DNA of 64,000 nt from Alphaproteobacteria bacterium. Its GTDB lineage: Bacteria > Pseudomonadota > Alphaproteobacteria > Rhodospirillales > Rhodospirillaceae. Where the stretch lies: assembly GCA_003246625.1 (NCBI GenBank), contig QJZR01000017.1:186001-250000 (forward strand). The letters are read 5' to 3'. Below the pieces are notes generated by a model. The model worked only from the letters and a program-made list of their open reading frames with translations. It was not told where the DNA came from and did not search any database. Shown here in pieces: positions 29,666-40,462 of the stretch. The translations under genes were made by a program, and so were the position numbers. Positions within the stretch are counted from its first letter, which is position 1. The number at the start of each line of letters is the position of its first letter.

Positions 29666-30355
29666 CTATTCGCGGCGCAGGATCTTGTTGACGATGATCC
29701 CCGCCAGCCAGTGCTCCTTGAAGCGGGCTTCCAGCGCGTCGCGGTCGTAGGCGGTCTCCACCCAGGGGGCGAAACTTTCGCGGCGGCCGTCGGTTTCCGC
29801 CAGAAAGGTCTCGAAGAAGAAATCGATCACCCCGGTCTTCGCCTGCCGTACATGGCCATAGACGAGGGACAGGTGCACCCCCATCGCCTCTTTCAGCGAC
29901 ACCCCCTCGTGCAGAAACAGGTAAAGGGTGGACATGAACCCGGCGCGGTCCGCCCCCGACTTGCAATGCAGCAGCAGCGGCAGGTCGGGCGTCTCGCACA
30001 GGCGGGCGGCGGCCAGCAGGGTCTCGCGGTCGAGGGCGCTGCGCGAGCGGATGGGAAAGTCGACCAGGGTCAGGCCGAGCCGGGCGCAGGCCTCGCGCTC
30101 CAGGCGATAGGCGCCGCAGGTGTCGCGGCGGCCGCGCAGGTTGAGCACCGTCCGCACCCCCAGGTCGTGGGCGCGGCGCAGATGATGCGGCGCGGGCTGC
30201 GCCGCCCGCCAGACGCCGTCGGCGACGCGGTGCAGGTTCCAATAGATGTCGCGGATGAAGCCATGGTCGACCAGCCACATGTCGAGAAAGGCGCGGCGGC
30301 GCTCGGGCGGCGTCAGTTCCGGCGCGGGCGGCGCGATGATGGGCAGATCGACCAA
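29666..30355 (-). CDS. Dual-specificity/tyrosine phosphatase-like protein
   Basis: 229 residues. The CX5R phosphatase loop HCKSGADRAG lies near residue 130, preceded by a candidate general-acid region (LRGRRDTCG and DFPIRSR). Members of this group dephosphorylate phosphotyrosine or phospholipids. No signal peptide is seen. The start is a TTG at 30355, supported by AGGAGAACGAGA just upstream. It is divergent from the MsbA-type exporter, which may hint at a lipid-related substrate; this is conjecture. Confidence 0.8.
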   Translation of the reverse strand: MVDLPIIAPPAPELTPPERRRAFLDMWLVDHGFIRDIYWNLHRVADGVWRAAQPAPHHLRRAHDLGVRTVLNLRGRRDTCGAYRLEREACARLGLTLVDFPIRSRSALDRETLLAAARLCETPDLPLLLHCKSGADRAGFMSTLYLFLHEGVSLKEAMGVHLSLVYGHVRQAKTGVIDFFFETFLAETDGRRESFAPWVETAYDRDALEARFKEHWLAGIIVNKILRRE

Positions 30356-30463
30356 ATCTCGTTCTCCTGCGGGACCGGCCCGTAATATAGGGGACGGAGA
30401 CCGCGCTAGCCAGGATCAAGGCTGTTGGTGTATCAAACAACTCTTCATTCTGGAACAGGTTCC

Positions 30464-32254
<1,791 letters not shown>

Positions 32255-32266
32255 GGCAAAAACGTT

Positions 32267-32306
32267 GCGAGGGGACTCGGCCCCCTCGCGCTCCCCATTC
32301 TTTTTT
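32267..32306 (+). terminator. Terminator after the MsbA-type gene
   Basis: GCGAGGGG/CCCCTCGC hairpin followed by CGCTCCCCATTC and a TTTTTT run. The same hairpin and CCCCATT tail occur in inverse orientation after ilvC. Confidence 0.7.
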
Positions 32307-32325
32307 CGCCGCGTAGCGGCAATCG

Positions 32326-32349
32326 ACCTTCACGTGGCCACGTGAAGGT
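32326..32349. repeat. Perfect 24-bp palindrome
   Basis: Each arm reads ACCTTCACGTGG, with no spacer and no mismatch. It sits inside repeat copy B between convergent genes and can form a hairpin on either strand. Confidence 0.9.
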
Positions 32350-32437
32350 TTTATCGCGCTACGCGCAAAACTAAAAGTCATGGGATCAAAGGGGCTAGCC
32401 CCTTTGCGGGTGCGGGCGGCGCCCGCGCGTTTTTCCC

Positions 32438-33133
32438 TTATCCGCAGGAATCCAGCCAGGCGTCGATGATCGCCGCGCCGTCGCGCATGCTGTCGGTGAA
32501 GCCGGTGGCGAGGTCGGCGCGCAGGGTGGCAAGGTCCGGCGCGTCGGGGTCGGCGGCGCGGGACATCCAGCCGCGGGCGATTTCCGGCGTCGCCTCGACA
32601 TGGCACTGAAAGCCGGTGCAGGCGCGCCCGGCGCGGAACCCCTGGCGGGGGCAGGCGTCGCTGGAAAGGAACAGCTCCGCCCCGTCCGGCAAATCGAAGG
32701 TATCCTGGTGCCAGGACATCAGGCGCAGGGGAGCGCCCGCGTTGGCCAGCAGGCCGCAGGCGCCGGTACGGCGCATCTCCACCAAGCCACGTTCGAAGCT
32801 GCCCATCCGGAAGACCCGCGCGCCGAAGGCCCGGGCGATCAGTTGCGCCCCCAGGCAGATGCCCAGCACCGGCACCCCGGCGGCGTCGAAGGCGCGGATC
32901 AGGCGCATTTCGTCGGCGAAGGCGGGGAAGCCCGCGTCGTCGAAGGCGTCCTGTTTGCCGCCCAGCACCACCATGCCGGAAAAGCCGTCCGCTCCCTTGG
33001 GCAGGGGCGGTGCCCCCGCCTCGTGCGGGAAGACTTCGACGATTTCGCCGCCGCGCGCGGCGATGCGATCCGCCACCTGCCCGGCGGGGGCCTCGCGCGC
33101 ATTGATCACCAACAAAACACGCATACCGATCAT
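32438..33133 (-). CDS. Class I glutamine amidotransferase-like protein (GMP synthase GATase type)
   Basis: 231 residues, a stand-alone GATase1 domain. The nucleophile elbow GICLGAQ (Cys near residue 93) and the FQCHVE His-x-Glu pair complete a catalytic triad. It resembles the amidotransferase half of GMP synthase, but no synthase domain is attached; members of this group can be glutamine- or glutamate-conjugate hydrolases. The start at 33133 is preceded by AGGAAGCG. A second member of the same broad family is encoded at 54649-55365. Confidence 0.85.
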   Translation of the reverse strand: MIGMRVLLVINAREAPAGQVADRIAARGGEIVEVFPHEAGAPPLPKGADGFSGMVVLGGKQDAFDDAGFPAFADEMRLIRAFDAAGVPVLGICLGAQLIARAFGARVFRMGSFERGLVEMRRTGACGLLANAGAPLRLMSWHQDTFDLPDGAELFLSSDACPRQGFRAGRACTGFQCHVEATPEIARGWMSRAADPDAPDLATLRADLATGFTDSMRDGAAIIDAWLDSCG

Positions 33134-33259
33134 TTATCGACGCTTCCTGCACTTTCGGAAGAAAAAATCAGGGGGGAGGTGGTTCTCCCTTAACAAGGGA
33201 ACCCCATTTCCCATATTTCTTGCAAACCTTGTTCCACCCTTCCCCACTTCACGGTCTCG

Positions 33260-34390
33260 ATGGACGGCAAAACCCTCGCCAACGTGCTTTCCCTGATCGC
33301 CGTGATGAACGCGGTGGTCTTGCTGCTGTTGCTCCGTCTGCACGGCCGCCAGCCAGGACTGCGCGAGTGGTCCCTGGGCGGCATCGGCGCGGCAGCGGGG
33401 ATGATCGTCGCCTCGTTACGCGGCATTCCCTGGCAGTTCGGCGCCTTGTTGCTGGGCAACTGGATGATCCTCGCCGGGCACGCCCTGATGCTGATCGGCA
33501 TGCGCCGCTTCCGCGGCCTTCCGCCCCGCACCGGCCCGATTCTCGCGACGGTCAGCCTGCTGGTTCTGCCGCAAGTGGCGTTCCCCGACCTCGACGGCGG
33601 GGCGGACGCCCGGGTGATGGTCTTCTCCACGGCGGTCTGCGGCATCTCGGTTCTGATTTCCGCCACCCTGGCGCGGGCCCCCGAACTGACGGCGCGGTTG
33701 ACCGCCGTTCTGTTCGGCCTCAACGCCGCCAGCTTCGCCGTGCGCCTGATCTGGACGTTGTTTCATCCATCCGGCACCGACTATCTGAAAAGCGGCGCGG
33801 TGACCTCGGCCATCCTGATCTGGGCGATCGTCCTGTTCTTTTCCTATACCTTCCTGCTGGTCCTGATGGTCTCCGAACGCCTGCGCGACGAATTGTCGCG
33901 CCAGGCCAGCCACGACCCCCTGACCGACATCCTGAACCGCCGCGGCTTCGATCTGGTGGCGGAGAAGCTGTTTTCCAACCGCGCGCCGGATATCCGCCCC
34001 TTCGCGGTGCTGATGATGGACCTGGACCACTTCAAGCGGATCAACGACACCCTGGGCCACGAGGTGGGGGACCGGGTTCTTCAGGCCTTCTCGCGCGTTC
34101 TGGGCAAGACCCTGCGCGAGGAGGACGTCTTCGCCCGCCTGGGTGGCGAGGAATTCGTCGCCCTGTTGCCGAATTGCGGCTGCGACGAAGGCTTCCGCGC
34201 CGCGGAACGGCTGCGCGCCGCATTGAAGGCGGAAATGCCGGAACCGCCGCTGACGGTCAGCGTCGGCATTTCCTGCGGCGACGGCGGTGCTACCCTGACC
34301 GATCTGATGCGCCGCGCCGACACCGCGCTCTACCGCGCCAAGGCGGAAGGACGCGACCGCTCGGTGATCGCCGACGCCATGGGCTTCTGA
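33260..34390 (+). CDS. Membrane-bound GGDEF diguanylate cyclase
   Basis: 376 residues. Six to seven membrane helices fill the first 210 residues, giving a membrane-embedded sensor region with no recognised extracellular domain. The GGDEF domain (about 215-372) has GGEEF with REED five residues upstream and an intact MDLDHF strand, so it should be active and feedback-inhibited. A hairpin terminator follows. The 126-bp upstream spacer holds no clear promoter. Confidence 0.9.
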   Translation: MDGKTLANVLSLIAVMNAVVLLLLLRLHGRQPGLREWSLGGIGAAAGMIVASLRGIPWQFGALLLGNWMILAGHALMLIGMRRFRGLPPRTGPILATVSLLVLPQVAFPDLDGGADARVMVFSTAVCGISVLISATLARAPELTARLTAVLFGLNAASFAVRLIWTLFHPSGTDYLKSGAVTSAILIWAIVLFFSYTFLLVLMVSERLRDELSRQASHDPLTDILNRRGFDLVAEKLFSNRAPDIRPFAVLMMDLDHFKRINDTLGHEVGDRVLQAFSRVLGKTLREEDVFARLGGEEFVALLPNCGCDEGFRAAERLRAALKAEMPEPPLTVSVGISCGDGGATLTDLMRRADTALYRAKAEGRDRSVIADAMGF

Positions 34391-34396
34391 AACGAC

Positions 34397-34426
34397 GAAG
34401 GCCGGAACCCGACGGTTCCGGCCTTC
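34397..34426. terminator. Bidirectional hairpin between the GGDEF gene and tRNA-Lys
   Basis: GAAGGCCGGAACC and its complement form a 13-bp stem with a 4-nt loop. No long T run is present, but the position between convergent transcripts fits a terminator. Confidence 0.6.
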
Positions 34427-34432
34427 TGGAAT

Positions 34433-34508
<76 letters not shown>

Positions 34509-34525
34509 GCAAAAGCGAGGTCCGC

Positions 34526-34554
34526 TTTATAGGGGGTTCATCCCCGCTCCGCAA
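34526..34554 (-). promoter_or_regulatory. Sigma-70 promoter of tRNA-Lys
   Basis: TTGCGG, 17 bp, TATAAA on the minus strand. The predicted start lies about 11 nt before the tRNA 5' end. The spacer contains a GGGG/CCCC inverted repeat, and a CTTTTTTTG run just upstream may end rodA transcription. Confidence 0.7.
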
Positions 34555-34573
34555 GCAAAAAAAGCAGGCGGGA

Positions 34574-35740
34574 TCAAGGTTCCTCGCCGCCGCCGCGCCG
34601 CCCCAGGTGAAGGTCGCGGTGAACGTTCACCCCCTGCACCAAGCCGAAGCCGCACATCAGCGTCATCATCACCGTGCCGCCATAGGAAATCAGCGGCAAC
34701 GGCACCCCGACCACCGGGATCAGGCCCATCACCATGGCGATGTTGATGAAGACGTAGAGGAAGAAATTGGCGGTCAGCCCCAGCGCCAGAAGCCGCCCGA
34801 AATGATGGCGGCAGCGCAGGGCGATGATCAGGCCGAAGGCGACGATCAGGGTATAGAGCCCGACCAGGGCCAGGCCGCCGACCATGCCGAATTCCTCGGC
34901 CAGCATGGTGAAGATGAAGTCGGTCTGCTTTTCCGGCAGGAAGTTCAGGTGGCTCTGAGTCCCCTGCATGAAGCCGCGGCCGAACACCCCGCCCGAGCCG
35001 AGGGCGATTTTCGATTGCAGAATGTGATAGCCCGCGCCCAGGGGGTCGCGTTCGGGATTGATGAAGGTGAGCACGCGGTTGCGCTGATAGTCGTGCAGCA
35101 TCCCCCAGCCCACCGGAATCGCCGCCAACCCCGCCGCGATCACCACCGCGAACTTCCACAGCCGCACCCCGGCGGCGAAGAAGACGATGCCCGAGCCCAT
35201 CAGCAGCATCAGCGCGGTGCCGAGGTCCGGCTGCTTAAGGATCAGGGCGACCGGCACCAGGGTCATCAGCAGGGGCGCGATCAGGGCGGTGGGGCGGCCG
35301 ATGTCCTCGATCGACAGGCCGTGGAAATAGCGCGCCAGGGTCAGCACCAGGGCGATCTTCATCAATTCCGAAGGTTGCAGGCGGATGAAGCCGAAATCGA
35401 TCCAGCGTTGCGCCCCCATGCCGATCACGCCACGCAGGTCCACCGCCACCAGCAGCACCAGGCTGATCGCATAGAAAATATAGGCATAACGCAGGTAATG
35501 GCGGATGTTGACCAGGGCCAGGCAGATCATCGCGGCGAAGCCGATGCCGAAGCGCACGATCTGGCGCGAGGCCCAGGGCTCCCACTGGCCGTTCGCCGCC
35601 GAATAGAGCATGCAGAAGCCGACGCTGGCCACCACGCTGATCAAAAGCGCATAGGTCCAACTGATCTGGCGCAGTTTCTCCCCCAGCGTCATGTCCTGTT
35701 GGCGCAAGCGTTCCTGCAGAGAGCGGAAATCCATCACCAT
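34574..35740 (-). CDS. rodA: RodA, SEDS-family peptidoglycan glycosyltransferase
   Basis: 388 residues with about ten membrane helices. RodA polymerises lipid II during cell elongation, partnered with PBP2. The family signatures GAQRWIDFGFIRLQPSE near residue 108 and the region around FLPEKQTDFIF are present. Downstream of mrdA with 3 bp between stop and start. The ATG at 35740 was preferred because AAGG lies 8 nt upstream; the in-frame ATG at 35734 is possible. Confidence 0.96.
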   Translation of the reverse strand: MVMDFRSLQERLRQQDMTLGEKLRQISWTYALLISVVASVGFCMLYSAANGQWEPWASRQIVRFGIGFAAMICLALVNIRHYLRYAYIFYAISLVLLVAVDLRGVIGMGAQRWIDFGFIRLQPSELMKIALVLTLARYFHGLSIEDIGRPTALIAPLLMTLVPVALILKQPDLGTALMLLMGSGIVFFAAGVRLWKFAVVIAAGLAAIPVGWGMLHDYQRNRVLTFINPERDPLGAGYHILQSKIALGSGGVFGRGFMQGTQSHLNFLPEKQTDFIFTMLAEEFGMVGGLALVGLYTLIVAFGLIIALRCRHHFGRLLALGLTANFFLYVFINIAMVMGLIPVVGVPLPLISYGGTVMMTLMCGFGLVQGVNVHRDLHLGRRGGGEEP

Positions 35741-35743
35741 GGC

Positions 35744-37621
35744 TCAGGCCTTGACTTCGGGGGGCGGCGCGGGCGGCCGGTTGCGGCGGGCATCGAGGCG
35801 CAGCGCCTCCTTCATGATGTCCGAGGCGATCGGCGCGGCCACCGCCGAACCGCCGCCGCCGTGCTCGACGACGACGCAGATGGCGTAACGCGGCGTCTCG
35901 GTGGGGGCGAAGGCGACGAACAGGGCGTGGTCGCGTTCCCGCCAGGGCAGGGCGTCGTTCTTGATCACGCCGGTGGTTTCGCGTTCCTTCATGGTGATGC
36001 GCCGCACCTGCGAGGTGCCGGTCTTCCCCGCCATGCGCATGCCGTTCAAGTCGAAGGCGACGCGGTGCGCGGTGCCCGCCGGATTGTTGACCACCTCGAA
36101 CATGCCGCGGCGGACCAGGGCGATCGACTTCGGATTGATGCCGGTCGGCGCCAGCACCGGCTCGGGCGCGGGCTTGCCGGTGGCGTGGGCAACGGGATCT
36201 CGGGTCAGGCGCGGCCGCACCATCAGGCCGCCGTTGGCCACCCGCGCCGCCATCACCGCCAGTTGCAGCGGCGTCGCCAGCACATAGCCCTGGCCGATAC
36301 CGGCGTTCAGGGTTTCGCCCGGCAGCCAGGGCTGGCCGTTCAACGCCCGCTTCCAGGCGCGGTCGGGGATCAGGCCGGAGACCTCGTTCGGCAGGTCGAT
36401 GCCCAAGGGCGAGCCCAGGCCGAAACGGCGGGCGACGTCGGCGATGCGATCGATGCCCACCCGGCGCGCCACTTCGTAGAAATAGACGTCGCAGGAATGC
36501 TGAATCGCCTCGACCAGGTTGACCGAGCCGTGGCCGTGCTTCTTCCAGCAGTGGAAACGGTGGGTGCCGAGGTCGATGTGCCCCTGGCAATAGACGGTCT
36601 GTTCCGGGGTGATCACCCCGGCCTCCAGCGCCGCCATCGCCACCACCAGCTTGAAGGTGGAGCCCGGGGCAAACTGCGCCGAGATGCACTTGTTGCGCAA
36701 AGGCGCGCGCTCGTTGTTGATCAGGGCGCTCCATTCCTCGGAGGACAGGCCGCGATTGAAGGCGTTGGGATCGAAGCTGGGGGTGGAGGCCATCACCAGG
36801 ATCTCGCCGGTGTGCACGTCGATCAGCACCACCCCGGCGCTTTCCTCGCCGACGCGCTCCACCGCGAACTGCTGCAGCTCGAGGTCGAGGGTCAGGGAAA
36901 TGTCGGTGCCCGGCGTGCCCTCCTTGCGTTCGAGTTCGCGGATGACGCGGCCCAGGGCGTTGACCTCGACCTTCGAGTTGCCGCCCTTGCCGCGCAGCGC
37001 CAGGTCGTAGATCTTCTCGATCCCCGCCTTGCCGATGCGGAAGCCGGGCAGTTCCAGCAGCGCCTCGCCGGTAAGGTCCTTTTCCGAGACGCTGGAAACA
37101 TAACCCAGAACCTGCGCGCCGCCTTCGCCATAGGGATAGAAACGGGTCAGACCCTCGTCGATCACCACGCCCGGCAGTTCCGGCGCGTTGATCTGAATCT
37201 GCGCCATTTCCTCCCAGGTCAGGTTCTCGCGCACGTTGACCGGCATGAAGGCGCGCTTGCGCTCCACCTCGCGGCGGATGCGGGTCTTGTCCTTCTCGGA
37301 CAAGGGAATGATCGTCGACAACGAGTCCAGGGTCTGCATCAGGTCGGGGGTTTGTTCGCGCACCACGAGAACGCGGAAGTTCTGGCGGTTGACCGCCATC
37401 TCGCGGCCGAAGCGGTCGAGGATCAAGCCGCGCGGCGGCGGCAGCAGACGCAGGCTGATGCGGTTTTCGTCGGCCAGGATACCGTAACGTTCGGATTCCA
37501 GAACCTGCAGGTAATACATCCGCCCGGCCAGCGCCGCGGTCAACCCCGCCTGCCCGGCGGCCAGCATCGCCGCACGGCGGGTGAACAGCTTGCCCCGTTC
37601 GCTGTCGCGCGCGCCGCTCAT
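35744..37621 (-). CDS. mrdA: Penicillin-binding protein 2 (elongation transpeptidase)
   Basis: 625 residues. A short cytoplasmic N-terminus and one membrane helix precede the dimerisation region (PPPRGLILDR) and the transpeptidase domain. GSTFK supplies the catalytic Ser-x-x-Lys, SCD is the second motif and KTGTS the third. PBP2 cross-links glycan strands during lateral growth together with RodA and the MreBCD scaffold. It lies between mreD and rodA in the usual order. Confidence 0.97.
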   Translation of the reverse strand: MSGARDSERGKLFTRRAAMLAAGQAGLTAALAGRMYYLQVLESERYGILADENRISLRLLPPPRGLILDRFGREMAVNRQNFRVLVVREQTPDLMQTLDSLSTIIPLSEKDKTRIRREVERKRAFMPVNVRENLTWEEMAQIQINAPELPGVVIDEGLTRFYPYGEGGAQVLGYVSSVSEKDLTGEALLELPGFRIGKAGIEKIYDLALRGKGGNSKVEVNALGRVIRELERKEGTPGTDISLTLDLELQQFAVERVGEESAGVVLIDVHTGEILVMASTPSFDPNAFNRGLSSEEWSALINNERAPLRNKCISAQFAPGSTFKLVVAMAALEAGVITPEQTVYCQGHIDLGTHRFHCWKKHGHGSVNLVEAIQHSCDVYFYEVARRVGIDRIADVARRFGLGSPLGIDLPNEVSGLIPDRAWKRALNGQPWLPGETLNAGIGQGYVLATPLQLAVMAARVANGGLMVRPRLTRDPVAHATGKPAPEPVLAPTGINPKSIALVRRGMFEVVNNPAGTAHRVAFDLNGMRMAGKTGTSQVRRITMKERETTGVIKNDALPWRERDHALFVAFAPTETPRYAICVVVEHGGGGSAVAAPIASDIMKEALRLDARRNRPPAPPPEVKA

Positions 37622-37649
37622 GCCGCTCGCCCCTGATATCGACGCGTCT

Positions 37650-38174
37650 TCATGGATCCTCCGCGAGGAGGCGGCGCTCGATCACGCTGCAGACCCAGAA
37701 AATCGGCGGAAAAACCAGGGCGCTGAACAACGCGGATGCGAGAACCTGACCGATCGGCACGATCATGCCGAGAGCCACCGCAGCCAGAACCCACGAGGTC
37801 ACCGCGGCGATCAGGGCGATCAGACAGAACCCCCACCAGTGGACGGAAAACGGCTTGCCGAGAAACAGGCGCGCCTGCGTCGCCACCCCGGCGCGGGTCA
37901 GCAGCAGCACCAGGGTGTTCAGGCCCAGCGGCACCCCGGTCAGCATATCCTGAATCAGGCCGACGGCGAAGGCGGAGCCCATGCCGAACAGGGACGGCCG
38001 GTGGATCGACCAGAAATAGACGACGCACAGGGCCAGGGACGGCATCAGGGAATTCAGGCGCGGCACGTGGGTCTGGGTGGCCATCATCAGGGCGGCCAGC
38101 AGGGCGGTGACGAAGGGCAGGATCTGCCGCACCGCCAAATCGAATTTCTGCCTGAAGGTTTTCTCGATGATCAC
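37650..38174 (-). CDS. mreD: Rod shape-determining protein MreD
   Basis: 174 residues with five membrane helices. MreD is a membrane partner of MreC in the elongation machinery. The gene begins with GTG, preceded by GGAAGGAAC, 40 bp after the mreC stop. MreD is poorly conserved in sequence; the assignment rests on hydropathy, length and position between mreC and mrdA. Confidence 0.92.
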   Translation of the reverse strand: MIIEKTFRQKFDLAVRQILPFVTALLAALMMATQTHVPRLNSLMPSLALCVVYFWSIHRPSLFGMGSAFAVGLIQDMLTGVPLGLNTLVLLLTRAGVATQARLFLGKPFSVHWWGFCLIALIAAVTSWVLAAVALGMIVPIGQVLASALFSALVFPPIFWVCSVIERRLLAEDP

Positions 38175-38214
38175 CGCGACGTTCCTTCCCGCCGCGCCGG
38201 TCGCCCGGCGCGGG

Positions 38215-39171
38215 TCACGGTTCCGCCCCCTCGGCGGCGGGAGGCTGGCTGTCCTTGATCCGCTGGTTGCGGCCGCGTTCGCGCGCCGCCTTCATCGCCT
38301 CGGCCTGGGCGGCGCGGGTTTCCACGTCCAGGCTGCCGAGAATGCCGGACAGGCCGAAATCGACGACGCGCACCACCTCCAGGCGGTCGCGGTCGATGAA
38401 GGGTTGCACCCGGATCACCGTGTCGTCCACCGACGAGACCACCCCCACCGGGATTCCCGGCGGCAACGCCCCGGCATGGCCCGAGGTGACCACCCGGTCG
38501 CCCGGCAACACCCGCGCCCCGGCGGGCACGTAGATCAGACGCGGACGTTCGCTGTTGTTGCCGGCCAGGATGGCGCGGGTGCGGGTGTTTTCCAAAACCA
38601 CCGGCACCCGCGAGGTGATGTCGGTGATCAGCACCACGCGCGAGGCGCGGCGTCCCACCTGGGCGACGCGGCCGACCAGGCCCTCGCCGGTCAACACCGC
38701 CATGCCCTTGCGCATATGATCCTTGCTGCCCGCCGCGACCAGCAGGGAATGGGCGAAGGCGCCGCCGGTATCGCCCATCACCCGGATGGCGAAGGTCTGC
38801 GCCTCGGGCGGCGGCGTGTAGTCGAGCAAGGAACGGAACTGGGTGTTTTCCGCCTCCAGCCGGCGGGCGGCGTCGCGCCACAGCAGAAGCTGCTGGTTCT
38901 CTTCGCGCAGGCGGGCGTTCTCGGCGCGCAGGTTGGCCAGATCGCGCACGTTATCGGCGACGTCGGCCAGGGCCCCGGCGGGCTGCGACAGGGCGCGGAT
39001 CACCGGCGTCATCAGGTCGACGACGACGCCGCGCATGCGCTCCACCAGAATGGTGTCGGCCTTGCCCAGAAGCATCAGGGCAAAGGCCGCCATCACCAGC
39101 ACGACAAAGGCGAAACGCTGCAACAGCAGTCGCGCGGAGTGCCACCTTCCGGTAACGGCGCCGGTTTTCAC
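38215..39171 (-). CDS. mreC: Rod shape-determining protein MreC
   Basis: 318 residues. One membrane helix (about 20-38) is followed by a coiled coil (about 75-120) and a beta-rich periplasmic domain with GLVGRV and LITDITSRVPV segments. The C-terminal 45 residues are charged and probably disordered. The start is GTG at 39171, preceded by GAGGAGGT. MreC links the MreB filament to PBP2. Confidence 0.94.
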   Translation of the reverse strand: MKTGAVTGRWHSARLLLQRFAFVVLVMAAFALMLLGKADTILVERMRGVVVDLMTPVIRALSQPAGALADVADNVRDLANLRAENARLREENQQLLLWRDAARRLEAENTQFRSLLDYTPPPEAQTFAIRVMGDTGGAFAHSLLVAAGSKDHMRKGMAVLTGEGLVGRVAQVGRRASRVVLITDITSRVPVVLENTRTRAILAGNNSERPRLIYVPAGARVLPGDRVVTSGHAGALPPGIPVGVVSSVDDTVIRVQPFIDRDRLEVVRVVDFGLSGILGSLDVETRAAQAEAMKAARERGRNQRIKDSQPPAAEGAEP

Positions 39172-39223
39172 GCGCGCACCTCCTCAACCGACACGGCCGT
39201 GCCGTCCGCCCCGTCCGGCCCGC

Positions 39224-40273
<1,050 letters not shown>

Positions 40274-40363
40274 CTATTACCTCTGACGCCTTCAAGCGTA
40301 CTTGACGACAGAAACTCCCGTCCCGCTTCCCCCAGACGCGCGAGAGACCGACGCGCGATGGCC

Positions 40364-40392
40364 GAATGCCGGGGAGACGGACCCCGGCATTC
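40364..40392 (-). terminator. Terminator of leuA
   Basis: GAATGCCGGGG/CCCCGGCATTC, an 11-bp stem, lies about 70 bp past the leuA stop. The minus-strand tail lacks a long U run, so efficiency is uncertain. Confidence 0.55.
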
Positions 40393-40462
40393 TTATCACA
40401 TGTTTCGTGCCTTGGCAGAGCCGATTTTCATTATCGGCATTTTCTCCGGCGGGGCAACCCGC

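Larger units (their letters stand above)
32262..32430. repeat. Mosaic GC-rich hairpin repeat, copy B
   Basis: The gap between convergent msbA-like and amidotransferase genes is filled by a GCGAGGGG/CCCCTCGC hairpin, a 24-bp palindrome, AAAGGGGCTAGCCCCTTT (32388-32405) and a GCGGGCGGCGCCCGC hairpin. Read on the minus strand, blocks such as CGCGATAAAACC and AATGGGG-x-GCGCGAGGGGGCC align with 42425-42527. Confidence 0.7.

Noticed and set aside
34607-37636. A 1009-codon open frame on the plus strand opposite rodA and mrdA
   Set aside because: It is the antisense shadow of two well-recognised genes in GC-rich DNA; the product is a low-complexity His/Gln/Arg/Asp-rich chain without any domain. The same applies to long frames opposite nifA, nifL, the MsbA-type gene, ilvB and the ABC transporter genes.
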